64,000 nucleotides of DNA from Branchiostoma floridae (lineage: Eukaryota > Chordata > Leptocardii > Amphioxiformes > Branchiostomatidae): contig NC_049993.1 of the NCBI RefSeq assembly GCF_000003815.2, forward strand, positions 14,124,584-14,188,583, written 5' to 3'. Shown piece by piece: positions 1-12,700 of the stretch (position 1 is the first letter of the stretch; every line of letters begins with the position of its first letter). The position numbers and the translations under genes were made by a program. The notes beneath the pieces were generated by a model, which ran no database searches, had not been told where the DNA came from, and saw only the letters and a program-made list of their open reading frames with translations.

Positions 1-228
1 TATGTGTAGTTTTCATACGTTTGAAATATAATACTGGTCCATCATTGTTCTTGTCTACTATCTTATGATCAACGACTCGAAGTATTGATGTCTCATATGT
101 ATAAGTCGCATAAGTTCACCAGTTCATAACGCTTGCTCTCGGATCGCAGAGATCTCACATTCTTGGTTGCTACATTTAAGAACTGTTTGCAGTTACGCCA
201 GTCTGACTCTTTGGTTACTACCATCGAG

Positions 229-259
229 CCCCCCCCCCCCCCCCCTCCTCCTCCCCCTT
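229..259. repeat. C-rich low-complexity run
   Basis: A run of about 17 C followed by CCT/CTC triplets. It makes the overlapping short reading frame spell polyproline, which is an artefact of the run. The rest of 1-1480 is AT-rich and shows no gene. Confidence 0.8.
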
Positions 260-1489
260 CTCGTCCAGGAGACTTTGAGGGGGACTTTGTTACAGTAATA
301 TCCGCAATATCAGGGGACTTTTAGCAATGCCAATGTTTTCCTCTCAGAAGCATGTTTTTTTTCCATGAACCCCGATGCTAGTTGCCCAACTTGTCGGTAC
401 CTTTACTGTGACCCCATTAACAGTCATAATTTGATTACCCTACCACAAAAAAGTAGGGTTTTTGATGGTGCGATGTACAATAACGGGAGAAGGGGGTCAA
501 TTTCCCCAGACCCCCTTGTGTATGTTAATAAAATGATCCTATCATAGTAAAGAATGATGTTTTTTTTGTTTCACAAAATCTTTAAGCGACTGTTTTCGTA
601 CATACATACCGTCCCGGGGCCAAAAAAATCCATAAGCAATTCAATGGTGACAACCTGGGAACTTCCCTTTCAGCTTCATATCGTCTGTATGAGCCATTTC
701 ACGGTGAGGTTTCAATCCTGCGCATATTTTGGCAAATCTTCTTATATGATAATAATAATCTTTACTGCATGTTCATGACCGTAAGCTAAATGCACAAATA
801 ACCACAAGTGGTATAATGGGTGAAAAAGGAATAAAAAACAACAACTAAACTTATACAGTAGTTTCAGCTAGCTTTAGACTAATGGAAAATGATCTAAAAT
901 ATCATGTGTCTCTATAAGAAACATAAAAATTCTATCGCTAATCGCTACATCTAATATTTTCTTCTCTCTTTTTGAAACACATGGAGATATATCTACATAC
1001 TTCGTTTATCACATGATCGTCCATGCATGACATCAGGTATTTAAAAGTATTCTGCTTAGACATTTTCTTATAAGTATTGTCTATCTGTATAGCAATGCAT
1101 ATAGTAGGGATTGGCGTTTATATTCATATAAGGTACAGTCAAGTAAGAAATGTATCTCGTCTTCAAGATATAAGAGGTCACAGAATGTACATGTTCTATC
1201 CTTTAGTGGAGTACTGTATGATTATGCCTGTCGGATTCTATATGTAAGGTATGGTCACTAATGCGAAATTTACATATAGCTCTACGATGTTCAAAGTTTG
1301 ATATGTAAGATATGATTCTCTTTCATATACTGTATAGTATCTCTCTGAATGTGTTGTATGTCGACCCTCAATTTGTTTTCTTTGCTTTTCTTTCCGCCCC
1401 GTTGCAAGAAAAAAAAAAAATGATTGAATCTTTATGCCCGTAGCCAGGATTTTGGTTGGGGGGTTCTTTTTAGTACTTGATGGACCCAA

Positions 1490-1950
1490 TTTGTCCGGGG
1501 GCATTTTCCCCCGGAAAAATTGAAATCTTGACCCTCTGAAACTCTATTTCTTTCATTTTGACGGCCAAAATTTGCTGGATAAGTTTAATGAAATTTCTAT
1601 TGAAATACACAAGGATTTCGGCGCAAGTCTTCATATTTTCACAATGTCCGACACCAAAGGCACGAGGCGTCGCAATGGAGGTCCGGGGGAATTTTTAAAT
1701 CTGGACCCTCTGAAAAGCTATTTTCCGCATTTTGAGGGACAAATTTTGTTGCCAGACTAAGCTAAGTTCAATGTTTTTTTTTATTAATCAGATAGGTTTT
1801 TGAGGGCGACGCACCCACCAATCATGTTCACCCGATGTCCGGCCCCGAGGCCGCAAGCCGTCGCAAGGGAGGAAATTTTGGAATCTGGACCCTCTGAAAC
1901 GCTGTTTTCCTGTACTTTCTGGGGCAAATTTTGCTGATAGACTCACCAAT
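1490..1950. repeat. diverged tandem repeat, about 175-185 bp, 3 copies
   Basis: The phrase GACCCTCTGAAA recurs at about 1530, 1703 and 1888. Each time it follows a purine-rich GGGGGAA(A/T)TTT stretch and precedes a TTTTCC...GGGGCAAATTTTGCTG stretch. The copies are diverged. The upstream GTAGCCAGGATTTTGG stretch at 1440 looks like part of the same dispersed family. No gene is visible from here to 2660. Confidence 0.6.
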
Positions 1951-2678
1951 TGATTGAATGAATTGCCTATCAGTGAAAAATACAAATCATTCATGCCTTT
2001 GAAAAAAAATCTTGGACATGAAAAAGTGGACCTTCGAGCGTCAAAAACCGGACCCTTGAGCGTGTAGGGGGTGTTACCCGAAATGTCGTTTAACCACATA
2101 CGACTCGAATGCGGCAAACGGAACATAACATAGAGATATAGGTGCGAACATTCAACACATAGACCGTTCACTTCACAATACCTTGTTGGGTCAAGCTGAT
2201 TTGATATGATATCATGGGTGAGGTCCGCATGCGTGCACACGATCATCTTCAAGGCGTGGATCATCTTCTTGATCAATGAACTTTGAACTTTAGGGCATTG
2301 TCGGTGACCCCTGACCCCACTATACACAACCGGAATCCCGTGAACGGCGGAAGGATCGGAAACAACGACTTCATGCAGTTAATTCCTGCAAACTCCAGCC
2401 TGCTTTATTCTATAAAGATACTTCTCAGCTATCAGAACGTCAGGTAACGTTATGCATGTGTTTTGTGACTTTTAGATAATTTACACGGAAGTCTAACATG
2501 AAGTCTAAAAAATAAAAATTTGAAGGACCAGTCGTGCCCCCCTCCCCAAATTTATGTGTCTTCGCGCCGAAATTATTTTTGACGGGCCCAGGGTATTGAA
2601 TAACAATAATTTTTCTGCACTAAAAGATTTGTTCACTTTTGATAGAATATTCATATTTGTGAATGCACAGTCACATAC

Positions 2679-2679
<1 letters not shown>

Positions 2680-2709
<30 letters not shown>

Positions 2710-2739
2710 GAAACACACACACACACACATACACACGCA
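2680..2739. repeat. (CA)n microsatellite
   Basis: Interrupted CA dinucleotide run. It directly borders the 2749-3547 element, and part of it (CACACAACA) is duplicated on the far side of that element. Confidence 0.9.
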
Positions 2740-2748
2740 CACACAACA

Positions 2749-3547
2749 GCAAAACTACCGAGGTCAAGGGTAAATTTCTCATCCCTCGGTATCCAGTGAT
2801 GAAGTCGCGTCGTCACTGGCGCAAAACTACCGAGGTCACGGGTAAATTTCTCATCACTCGGTATCCAGTGATGAAGTCGCATCGTCACTGGCTTACCAGT
2901 GGGGAATATTTATCGTCACTAGTTTTCCAGTGATGAGGAAACTTCAGCTGGTAAACCAGTAATGACAAATATTCAGTTTACTGAAGAAAAAGGAATCATC
3001 GTTTCAGTTGAGGGGATTTCAAAGTTAGCACTTACAGTTATACTAACGTCGCCTCTGCAAGTCCTCACACTCCCGGACCAAATCTAACAGTAACACGGCT
3101 ATGGCGACATGTGAAATAGGGTGTTTTTGTTGCATATCGAACTCAGCACTGGAACATTATGGTGCTATTAGAACGTGGTCACTGGAAGCCCAGTGCCGAA
3201 ATAATTTCATCACTCGGTGTCCAGTGCCGAAGAGTCACCCATCACTGGAAAACCCAGTGAGGAACCGGTGACCTCGATGGTTTCGCACTCGGTGTCCAGT
3301 GACGAATGACGTTCATCACTGGGCCCCGAGTGACGAATGGCATTCATCACTGGGTCTCGAGTGACGAGCGGAGTTCATCACTGGAATTCCAGTGCCGAGA
3401 GAGCTTCATCACTGGAACAAAGCAATTCATCACTGGGAAACCAGTGACGAACTTTCTTCGTCACTGGGCGTCCAGTGATGACGCCATTTTGAATATATTT
3501 TGGTCACTGGAAGCCCAGTGAGGAACCCGTGACCCGCGTAGCCTTGC
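2749..3547. mobile_element. non-autonomous hairpin-rich inverted-repeat transposon, possibly Mutator-like
   Basis: The left end begins GCAAAACTACCGAGGTCA and the right end, reverse complemented, begins GCAAGGCTACGCGGGTCA; both continue into GGGT. Outside the ends is the same 9-base sequence CACACAACA, at 2740-2748 and 3548-3556. The left end contains a 72-bp direct duplication (from about 2749 and 2821). The body is packed with CACTGG/CCAGTG pairs that can form short hairpins, about ten of them in 3178-3530. No transposase reading frame is present. A 9-bp duplication with long inverted ends is typical of Mutator-like elements, so that class is an inference. The left flank is a CA microsatellite, which lowers the weight of the duplication slightly. 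Confidence 0.75.
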
Positions 3548-3628
3548 CACACAACAAATGAATACATATAGTATGTATACTTGACTATGTACTTGACTTT
3601 GTCCTGTTATTACACATTTCCCACAGGA

Positions 3629-3707
3629 ATGATGACATCCACGTTGCTGCGATGTTGTGCAGTGATATTTCTCACTCACCTCTTTCTCATTGGGACTATT
3701 GGCAAAG
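3629..3707 (+). CDS. NAGLU: NAGLU exon 1, signal peptide
   Basis: Encodes residues 1-26: a Met-Met start, a short basic patch and a hydrophobic core ([12 protein letters not shown]). Ends in phase 1 at donor GTGAGC. The TTTCCCACAG directly before the start looks like a 3' splice site, so a non-coding 5' exon probably lies upstream. Confidence 0.85.
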
Positions 3708-6700
3708 GTGAGCAAATCACGTCACTGGTAGTTTGTACTAGAATGTTGGAGCTTGGAATGGAATTATCACCTCATTTATACTAAATATTTGTAAACCAAT
3801 GCTATAATATATAGAACTGGTCTACAATTAACAAATATTTTTGTTATTTATGTTAGTTATATTCCAGTGATTTTTCTAGAAAAACAAAACTTGCAAGGGG
3901 GAGGGGGGCACTGCAATGGAGCAGACACCTGGATGCATGCCTGGCTAAAAGCCTGACCACATGGCCAATGTGACCACTACTTGGTGGTCGCTTGGATAAT
4001 TTTTACATTGATACAAGCATTAAAAGTCCTGTCCATAGTTACCACCTCTTCACATAGACCAATTTTTATTAGTCCCTGGGTGTTCTTTAGGCAGTATTGA
4101 CGAAATACTAATTTGAATGCTTAGCCAATGTTGTGGTCACTTTGTGCAGAATTCCCAACTCTAGACCACATACGTACCAAGGTGGATGATGCCACACAGC
4201 AGCAGACAGTAGAAGACATGATCTTCAGAACTGTTGGGGACAGATTTAGTGACTTCAGTGTTGTAGTGGACTCTTCCTTCTTGCCTATGGGTAAAGAAGC
4301 ATTCCAGGTATGTGTCTGTTTAGGTCCATTATCTACAGTTTTAATTTTTGGCTATATTTCTGCATGGATATATCCAAGTATAACATCTCCAAACAGACAA
4401 AAACATGGTACCAAAAGCATAAATCTTTTTGGCAAAAGTAATAATCTTACAAATGCCACTGCCAAAATGTAGCACCTAATGATCGACTCACAGGTTTGAG
4501 ATGTTCTGAGATGTTATGTTGGGTTTGGTTCATCCAGACCCTTGTACATGTAAGTTGTAGTGCCTAATAGCACACATGTCTGCAAGTTTTCTCGCCATTT
4601 GAGTAGCAGGAAATGTTGCTAGCCCTTCCCCTTAAACATGTGTAACTTCAAGGCACCTACTTGAACGTGGAACCCCCATTTTACGTTTCCTCCGAAAGAT
4701 AGATGCAGCCCCAACTAGAAAGGCTATATCCTATAGGACTTTGTTTTCCAGAAGGCTAAATCATCAAATATTAAGATAAATACAAGGAGAAAACTATCGT
4801 GATTCTTGATAGTTGAGATTGTGAATTGTATTTAATTCTAAACCAATGTTTTTTTTTCTTCAAAGCTGGACACAGTCGGAAGTAAGATAGTCATCCGTGG
4901 TACAACAGGTGTAGCAGCTGCGCATGGCTTCAACCACTACCTGAAGTACTATGCCAGGTGCCAGGTGTCCTGGACTGTCCAACAGGTGCACCTGCCAGGT
5001 GTCCTGCCACCTGTTACCCCAGCTGTCACCATAGTAACTGTTAACAGGTTTGTTTGTAAAAAGCTATATTGTATACCATATCAAAAGTACAGTAGCCTTG
5101 GTTGGCCGAGTTGCTAGGCTAGTGAATGTAAGATAGATAGTTCATTTCCTAGATGTTGTGCACTTGGCACTTTACATATCATTACCCAGGTAGTTATGTA
5201 AAAAGGTACTGTAAATGCAGAAATGTTCGCGGTGGATTAATGTTCGCGGTTTTTGCGGTGACCACTTCACCGCGAACTTAAAACCACCGCAAACATTTTT
5301 CTATTGTGGTATTAGGCTGCAGTCTATGGTGTTACCGCAAAATTAAAACCACCGCGAAAAGTCCTTTTTTCCCGCTATCGCAAAATTAAATCCCCGCGAA
5401 CTTAAATGCATTTACAGCAGTTAAAGGAGAGGAATGAACTCTGCCTCCGGATACCGTGCCCTAGACACAATGGATAACAACCCACTGTCCCTACAGCCTC
5501 ACAAAAGGCTATGACAGCTACCTTTACCTTAAACATTTATTTAAGTGTTGTACATCAGTGACATCAGAAAACAGCATTTCCTGATTACAGTTTCCATGAT
5601 AATAATTACAGTGTAAAGATTTTTATGAGATACACTGTTCTGATCTTATTAAACACCAAGCATTACAAATCATATTCCCTGTTCTGGATTCCTGTTGCCA
5701 GGTTTTCAAATTAAATTCCTTCAATGATAATTTGATATCACAGTGGTTATGGCAGCTAGTTTGAAACCTGGTGCTATCATCATCATATCGTTCCGTGCCA
5801 GTACTGCAGCCAGGCCACGGCCTTCTCGTTAGCTTCTAGTAGGTCCTGGTTGGAGATGTTGGGGCCTAATACACAGTTCAGTTGGGGTCAATAATGTGTC
5901 CCATGGTTTGGGTTGGGTGGCCACAACGACACTCAGCTGAGTTCACCCGTCCCCATTTCAGTAGGTTGTCTCTAGTCCTACCTACTCCGCACCTGGTGCT
6001 ATGACTTGCAAAAAGTTTTCTTCTTCTTCCAGTGCAAGCCTCTTTTGAGATGCATACAAAGAAAGCAATACAGTATCTTGACATCATGATTGAATGATGA
6101 TGATCATGCACTGTTAGCTAATTGCCTCTCCAAGGAACATTTTGAAACAATGTTTTATCCAACAAAATATTGAGAGTTGATGTTTGTAACTCTTTTCCAG
6201 GTATCGTTACTACCAGAATGTCTGTACAGTGAGTTACTCCTTTGTCTGGTGGGACTGGTCGCGCTGGGAGAGACACCTGGACTGGATGGCACTCAGTGGT
6301 ATCAACCTCCCACTGGCCTTCAATGGACAGGAGGCCATCTGGCAGAAGGTGAGTGAACTGCAGCCTAGTATTGTTACTCTAAAGCTGCAGTTTAAAATAC
6401 AGACTGGTTGGAACACAGATACGGAAAGTAAATATGGCTTGTGTATGATATAAACATATATACTTCTTATAGACTTTTTCCCATTATTCATGGCAGGTCT
6501 ACCTCAGTCTTGGCTTCACCCAGAAGGATTTGGATGAACATTTTGGTGGTCCTGCATTTCTAGCATGGTACGTGTGGCCATTTCTTTTTACAGAAATCGG
6601 AATATGACACAATATATAAAAGTATGAAATAAAAAAGAACAACAGAAAATGTTTAAAAAAATTAAACTTTCAAAATTTCTGTTATATCTTTGGTCACTCA

Positions 6701-9700
6701 GCGGTCATTCAGTGGTCACTCAGCAGTCACACAGTGGTCACTCAGTGGTTTCTCAGTGGTCGAACAACATTGTCAGCTTCTACTGGGGAGACGCAGGGCA
6801 AGCCCTGGCACATTGAAATGTGTACATAAAGGCACAGAAAGACAGTGCCAATAACTCAACTTTCTGACGTTACTGGCATACAAACTTACCCTCATATGAA
6901 AGCCGATCATCTCAGCTGTGATAAAATCCCACTGTCATTAGAAATCGTACGGCATAATTTGCAGAAAAATACGCCCAAACCCTACCACCCCCTCAAACTC
7001 ATAACCACCAAGGAAACAGACCAATTTTTTTCCAAGAAAAAAAAACTTTTTGAACTACATTCGACAACCATCAATTTGCATGCCGAATCGCTGGCGGATC
7101 CCCTACTGGAAAGGGTTTATAAGTGACATGTATGTGGTATTCCCTAGGGCACGTATGGGAAACATCCGAGGGTGGGGCGGCCCCCTGCCCCAGTCCTGGC
7201 ACCAGAACCAGCTGGAACTACAGCACAAGATCTTAGCAAGGATGAGGAACTTCGGTATGATACCTGTTCTACCAGGCTTTGCTGGGCATGTACCTGCAGC
7301 TATTACAAGGTTGGGTGGTCTCTTAAAGTCTTCATTGTTACGCATCATTCTGTTTGTTTCTGGTGTGTCTGTTTGTTTGCTTGCTTTTTTTTTGCGTTTG
7401 TATGTATTTGAATGTAATAGAGTGGCTGGTTTCCATGTGCATGGCAGTCATTGTGGACATTGACAGGAAGTTAGATCAAAGGTCCCAGAAAGGTCCTGAA
7501 TAGGTTATCACCTTTCCTGTCTTCCATTTTTTGGTATGTGCATATCTGTTGAACTATGAGAACCAGTGGGACAAATGCAACAGAAACAGTCATACTTGCA
7601 AAGTGTGTCTTCAAGTTGTTTGATGTGATATTTATTAGAAAAATCTTTCATGCTGCTTAAAAAATTAGATTTCTATTACTTCTATTGATGGTGATAAATT
7701 CTTAAGATATTGAAGGAAGGAGTTTATGAATTGCAAAAATTGGATTAGTCTTGTATTGTTTTGACTGTTTATCAATCTACTAATCATCCCATACTTTTTT
7801 CTGTACAGACTCTACCCTAATGCATCTGTATCTAGACTACAGTGGGGGAGATTTGAAGACCCGTACTGTTGGTAAGAAGGCATTATTTGTTGCTAATGTG
7901 ACTGAAGTTTGTTGTGCACAACTAGTAAATGGCCTCTATGGTAGCAGAACACAGTTTTTCACCTATAGGGATTTCTATTGTTAAGGACCACAAGGCAACT
8001 CAGACATTGTTGTGAATAAAATTTTTCTTGATATTAAAGCCGTGGGTATAAACTGCAAAATAACTGAAAACCAAAAAATGTCATTTAATTTAAAAAAAAT
8101 GTTTATGCTTTAATAAGTTAACGTCACACTTGCTTATTCCCTTTTTTGCAGCACATACTTGCTGGACCCTCAGGATCCACTGTTTTCTCACATTGGAGGA
8201 ATGTTTATTACTGAGGTAAACAAATAAACAAACAACACTGCTTTTCTTCAATTATTGTTAAATCCTGTGTATGTTATCCAATGTATAAGTTGACTTTTGC
8301 AAGTCATTCTTCTAGAATCTAATAGTAATACATTATTGGATACAGTTTTAGCATGGCAAATCAAAAATGACAGGTATTAGAAGTTATACATGTAGGTCAT
8401 GTTCTATGTTTCTCAATTCTTTGGCTCACCAATTCCAAGATCATTATACTTTTTTCTGACAGATGATAAAAGAGTTCAATGGCACCAACCACATCTACAA
8501 TGCAGATACATTTAATGAGATGCGGCCACAGTCAAGGTATTACATTTTCTTGAAATCTCTGATCTTCTATTCACTGGATCATTGTTACAAGAGCACAAAG
8601 AAGAGATAAAAGAAAACTTGCAATATGGAGATTTCCGTAAGGGGGCGCTGCTGACTGGTGTGTCTGTTGTGTTGCAGTGAACCAAACTACCTCTCAAAAG
8701 CTGGTGCTGCAGTGTATGCTGGCATGTTAGCAGGAGATCCTCAAGCCATATGGTAATCACCAGTAATATATCACATTCGTCTCGTTTTTATAATTATTTT
8801 GTATATTCCTGTTCAAGGGTGTCCCAATCCTTTATGAGTGCTTCTACAATTTACCTGATCAAAGATGAATATCATCATGATAGCCTGACTAAAATCGCGC
8901 CCCTAGCGGCCGGCCCTAAGATTGCCGCCTCCCTAGGAGGGGGGAGGGGGTCATTAAGCCCAGCTGGCGAGAGCTTGTGTAAACACAGGCTATCATCATG
9001 ATGCATGGACAAAATGTGAGGATTCAATAAAAAGTTGGCCTCTGTTTTTGGTGTTTCTGTATATCTGTGTGTGTTTCCGCACTTATTTCCACTTATTTCT
9101 TAAGGCATATTGGGGGCAGTGACAGGAAGTTAGGTCCTAGGTACCAGTATTGGTCATCGAAGGTTATCTCATTGTTAGTACAGTTTCCTGCTATATGAAT
9201 GCTGCATTATGGGAGCCAACAGGAATATGTATCTATTAGATAGAATCAGGGAAAAACTTCACAAGAACAATGAAAAGAAGAAATTTTGTAATACAACAAA
9301 CCTCTGAATATTTCAGTTATCATCACGAGATCTTTGCTTTCTCGTTGTTGTTTACAGTAATATTTCTTTGCTGATTTCCCCACACACAGGCTGATGCAGG
9401 GTTGGTTGTTTCAGGCCAGGGATTTCTGGCAGCCTGCTCAGACAAAAGCACTTCTACAGTCTGTTCCAGAGGTAGGGCCATTCTCAGTCTATTCAAAGGG
9501 ATTCAATTGTTGTACAATTGTAAGTTATATAATTGCAAACTGAGAGCATTCTTGAGAGAGTCGTGCATCTGTTGTACAAAATGCAACTGTCAGCACTTTG
9601 CTCTGTGCTTGCATTATATCGGTGCAGTAACAAACTCAAAACATCCTATCTAATAGCAATACAGTTTAACAGTAGAAGCCATTTAATTGCACACCCCATT

Positions 9701-12700
9701 GCCTGACTGATTGTATTTCATGCAATTATCTGGGATGTGCAACAATGCAAGCTTATCCAGCTGGACAGTGCAGGTTTTGGGATTCCGTACAATGAACAGA
9801 AGTGTGCGGTAATCTGATGTGCAATTAACTGGCTTCTACTGTACAGAATTATTTTTTACTTGCATCTAGGCCTAGGCCCCCTTCTTGCGCTCATGCCCTT
9901 TGTCATCCCATTGTGTTCCCCAGGGTAAGATGATTGTACTGGACCTGTTTGGTGAGGTTCAGCCTATCTACAACACAACTGACTCCTTCTATGGACAACC
10001 CTTCATCTGGTGCATGCTGCATAACTTTGGGGGCAACCTGGGCATGTATGGAACAGTAAAGACTGTCAACCAGGCAAGCATGATGTAGTCTTTAAATTTA
10101 AGGGCAATGGCCCCTTATCCACGCAGCTGCAGATGATCAAATTTGAGTCTGTACCAAATTTTAGCCTTAATTTATAGACATGTTAATGGCCCTTTTAGGA
10201 AAAATACATCAAATGTATATTGTATCCATCTTGACCATTTGCAGCTGTGTGGATAAGTAGCCATTGCCCTTAAGCCTCCTGAGAAATTTCAGATTAATAA
10301 GACAGTGCAGGGTACAGACTTTCAGATTTAGTAAAAAACACAAGGTTTTGGTTCATTTTTAGGTCTGTGCAGGCCCATTATCTAAAATGGCTAGTCCTTA
10401 AAATTGATGGCGTCAGAAACCAAGACGGTTGAATTTTTGAGAACTAGGATGACTTCCGCTGGTCAGGTTTTTTTAAAATCAGACTTTTTGAACATTTGCG
10501 ATAGCAATTTTAAACTGCTGTGTGGGGTGAGTTATTATGACCTGGACTGTAAGATGTAACGTAGGTGGGCAGATGAAACCAAAATTTTTACAGATGTCTT
10601 CAGTTTACAGGCTACAGTGGGGGAGATTTGAAGGTTTAATGGGTCAGCGTATAATTGAGATCATTATACTATATATGATTGTGAACTTAAAAAGATTTAC
10701 TCTATGCAAGTCAGAATAATTGAACCTCGGGAACATAGTAGATGTCAGGAACTAACCCTAGGCCTTGTTGACTACCATGACTCTAAGAGGCATATTTTCT
10801 TTATGCCACAGGGCCCATTTCTTGCGCGGAAGTACCTCGGCAGTACGATGGTTGGAACAGGACTGACACCAGAAGGCATCGATCAGAACTACATCATGTA
10901 TGAGCTGATGAACGAAGTGGCATGGATGCCGCAGCCTTTCCAAATCTTGGATAATTGGTAAGAGGGTATTTGTTTTGTTAAAAGTTACTCTTTAGGCTTG
11001 TTTAAAAGTAATTAAAGCTGAGACATTAGTGAACCTATGAGTAATTCTAAGCTTTTCTTGTCTATCTTTCAGGGCGTCTGACTATGCATGGTCGCGGTAT
11101 GGGGTAAAGAACTCCAATGCTTCTCTTGGGTGGCAAATCCTCTTGGTGAGTTATCACTGTATATCATATGGTACATTGTACAGTGTTGGGATCATACATG
11201 AATATAGTTCTATCACTACTGCAAGAGACCTTAAGCTTCCATGTTTGATTTACATGTGTAGTTTGTATAATGTATTATTTACACTTTTACCTAGATGTCT
11301 AATCATCATTTACACATTTGATAAAACAGAATGTAAACAATGTCTAATTTGTACACCTACAGAAAAGTGTGTACGACTGTGAAAACGGATTCAAAGACCA
11401 CTGCGACTCTGTCGTGGTACATCGTCCTGATCTCCACAAAACACAAAGGGTGAGTTCTCAAACAATTTGTATCGGCAACTCTCGTGATTCCAGAGGGTAC
11501 CCTATATGTATACTGAAGCAGCATTTCTTATCCCCAAGGTATGCAAGCTTCAGCTTCTGAATCAGCTAAATATGTTTCATCCAGATCTTTGAATTTTTGT
11601 TACTGTGTTGTTTGGTAGGTAATCAAGACTAAGTGTAACATTATATGCATCATGGTGAGAATTGTTTTGTTTTCTTTTCACAGTCCTGGTACAAACAAGA
11701 AGATGTATTTACAGCATGGGATCACTTTGTCAGTGCTTCGAATGATCTGGGACTGATGGATTCATTCAGGTCAGTTACAAATCATGACTAATATATTATG
11801 GTTTTTACCTTTTATATATATATGGGCTTGGATATTTTAACATTTTCAATACCATGGACTCATCAATTCTCAATCATAATCTTTATTGCTAGAACATATT
11901 GCTGAAGCACGAATGAGGTCAACATTTTATATGTCATCTAAGAGGAATACATGTAGTACTACTTGTTTTGATTGGTGTTACTTTTTCTTGACATCATATA
12001 ATTACATTGTTATTTAATTTGTCACAGATATGATCTTGTGGACGTCACACGACAAGCCTTGCAAGAATGGGCCTATATTTACTACCAAGACCTTATGGAA
12101 ACCTATAAGTCTGGAGACCTCATCAAATTCAGGTAGTATAATCACATTTTGCACTCAGATAATGGTTAAAAAATGGCTTCATAATATTATGTACTGTTTA
12201 AGTCGAGATAATTATTTACTGTAATAATATATTTTTCTGTCATACCTGGGCCACAATAATGTTCAATACTGGTGTTTAAGACTGGGTCATAATTTTCCGT
12301 ATCACACTGGCTTCATATATGATTTTTGTGTCACACACATAGTTGGCGCAGGTTGAAACAATGAGTTAAGTTGTATCTGTTGTTTGAGTAGTAAATGTAG
12401 ACTCAAAGTTAGAGTTAAATCAATGCTTTATGACCTGGGTATGACATAAATAAAATGCGGATTGGGCTGGTACCTCGGTGATTCCAAATACCCTGTGTTG
12501 TATTCCATATGTATTGAATTTTTTGTAACCTAGAATATCACGTGACATCTTACTGTAGGGATGCAGCTGAAATATTCCAACAGACACTCAGTGACATGGA
12601 CAGGATTCTTGCCACCCACCAGAACTTCCTTCTGGGTCGCTGGATTGAAGATGCAAAATCATTGGCCACAAACGATCAGGTGACTCAGTCCATTATCATG

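Noticed and set aside
1788-2327. 179-codon minus-strand open frame
   Set aside because: It overlaps the 175-185-bp tandem repeat, starts at a GTG and has no recognisable domain or splice sites.
3587-3628. Upstream in-frame ATG as the NAGLU start
   Set aside because: It would put polar residues before the signal peptide, and CCCACAG just before 3629 looks like a splice acceptor, so this stretch is probably intron or UTR.
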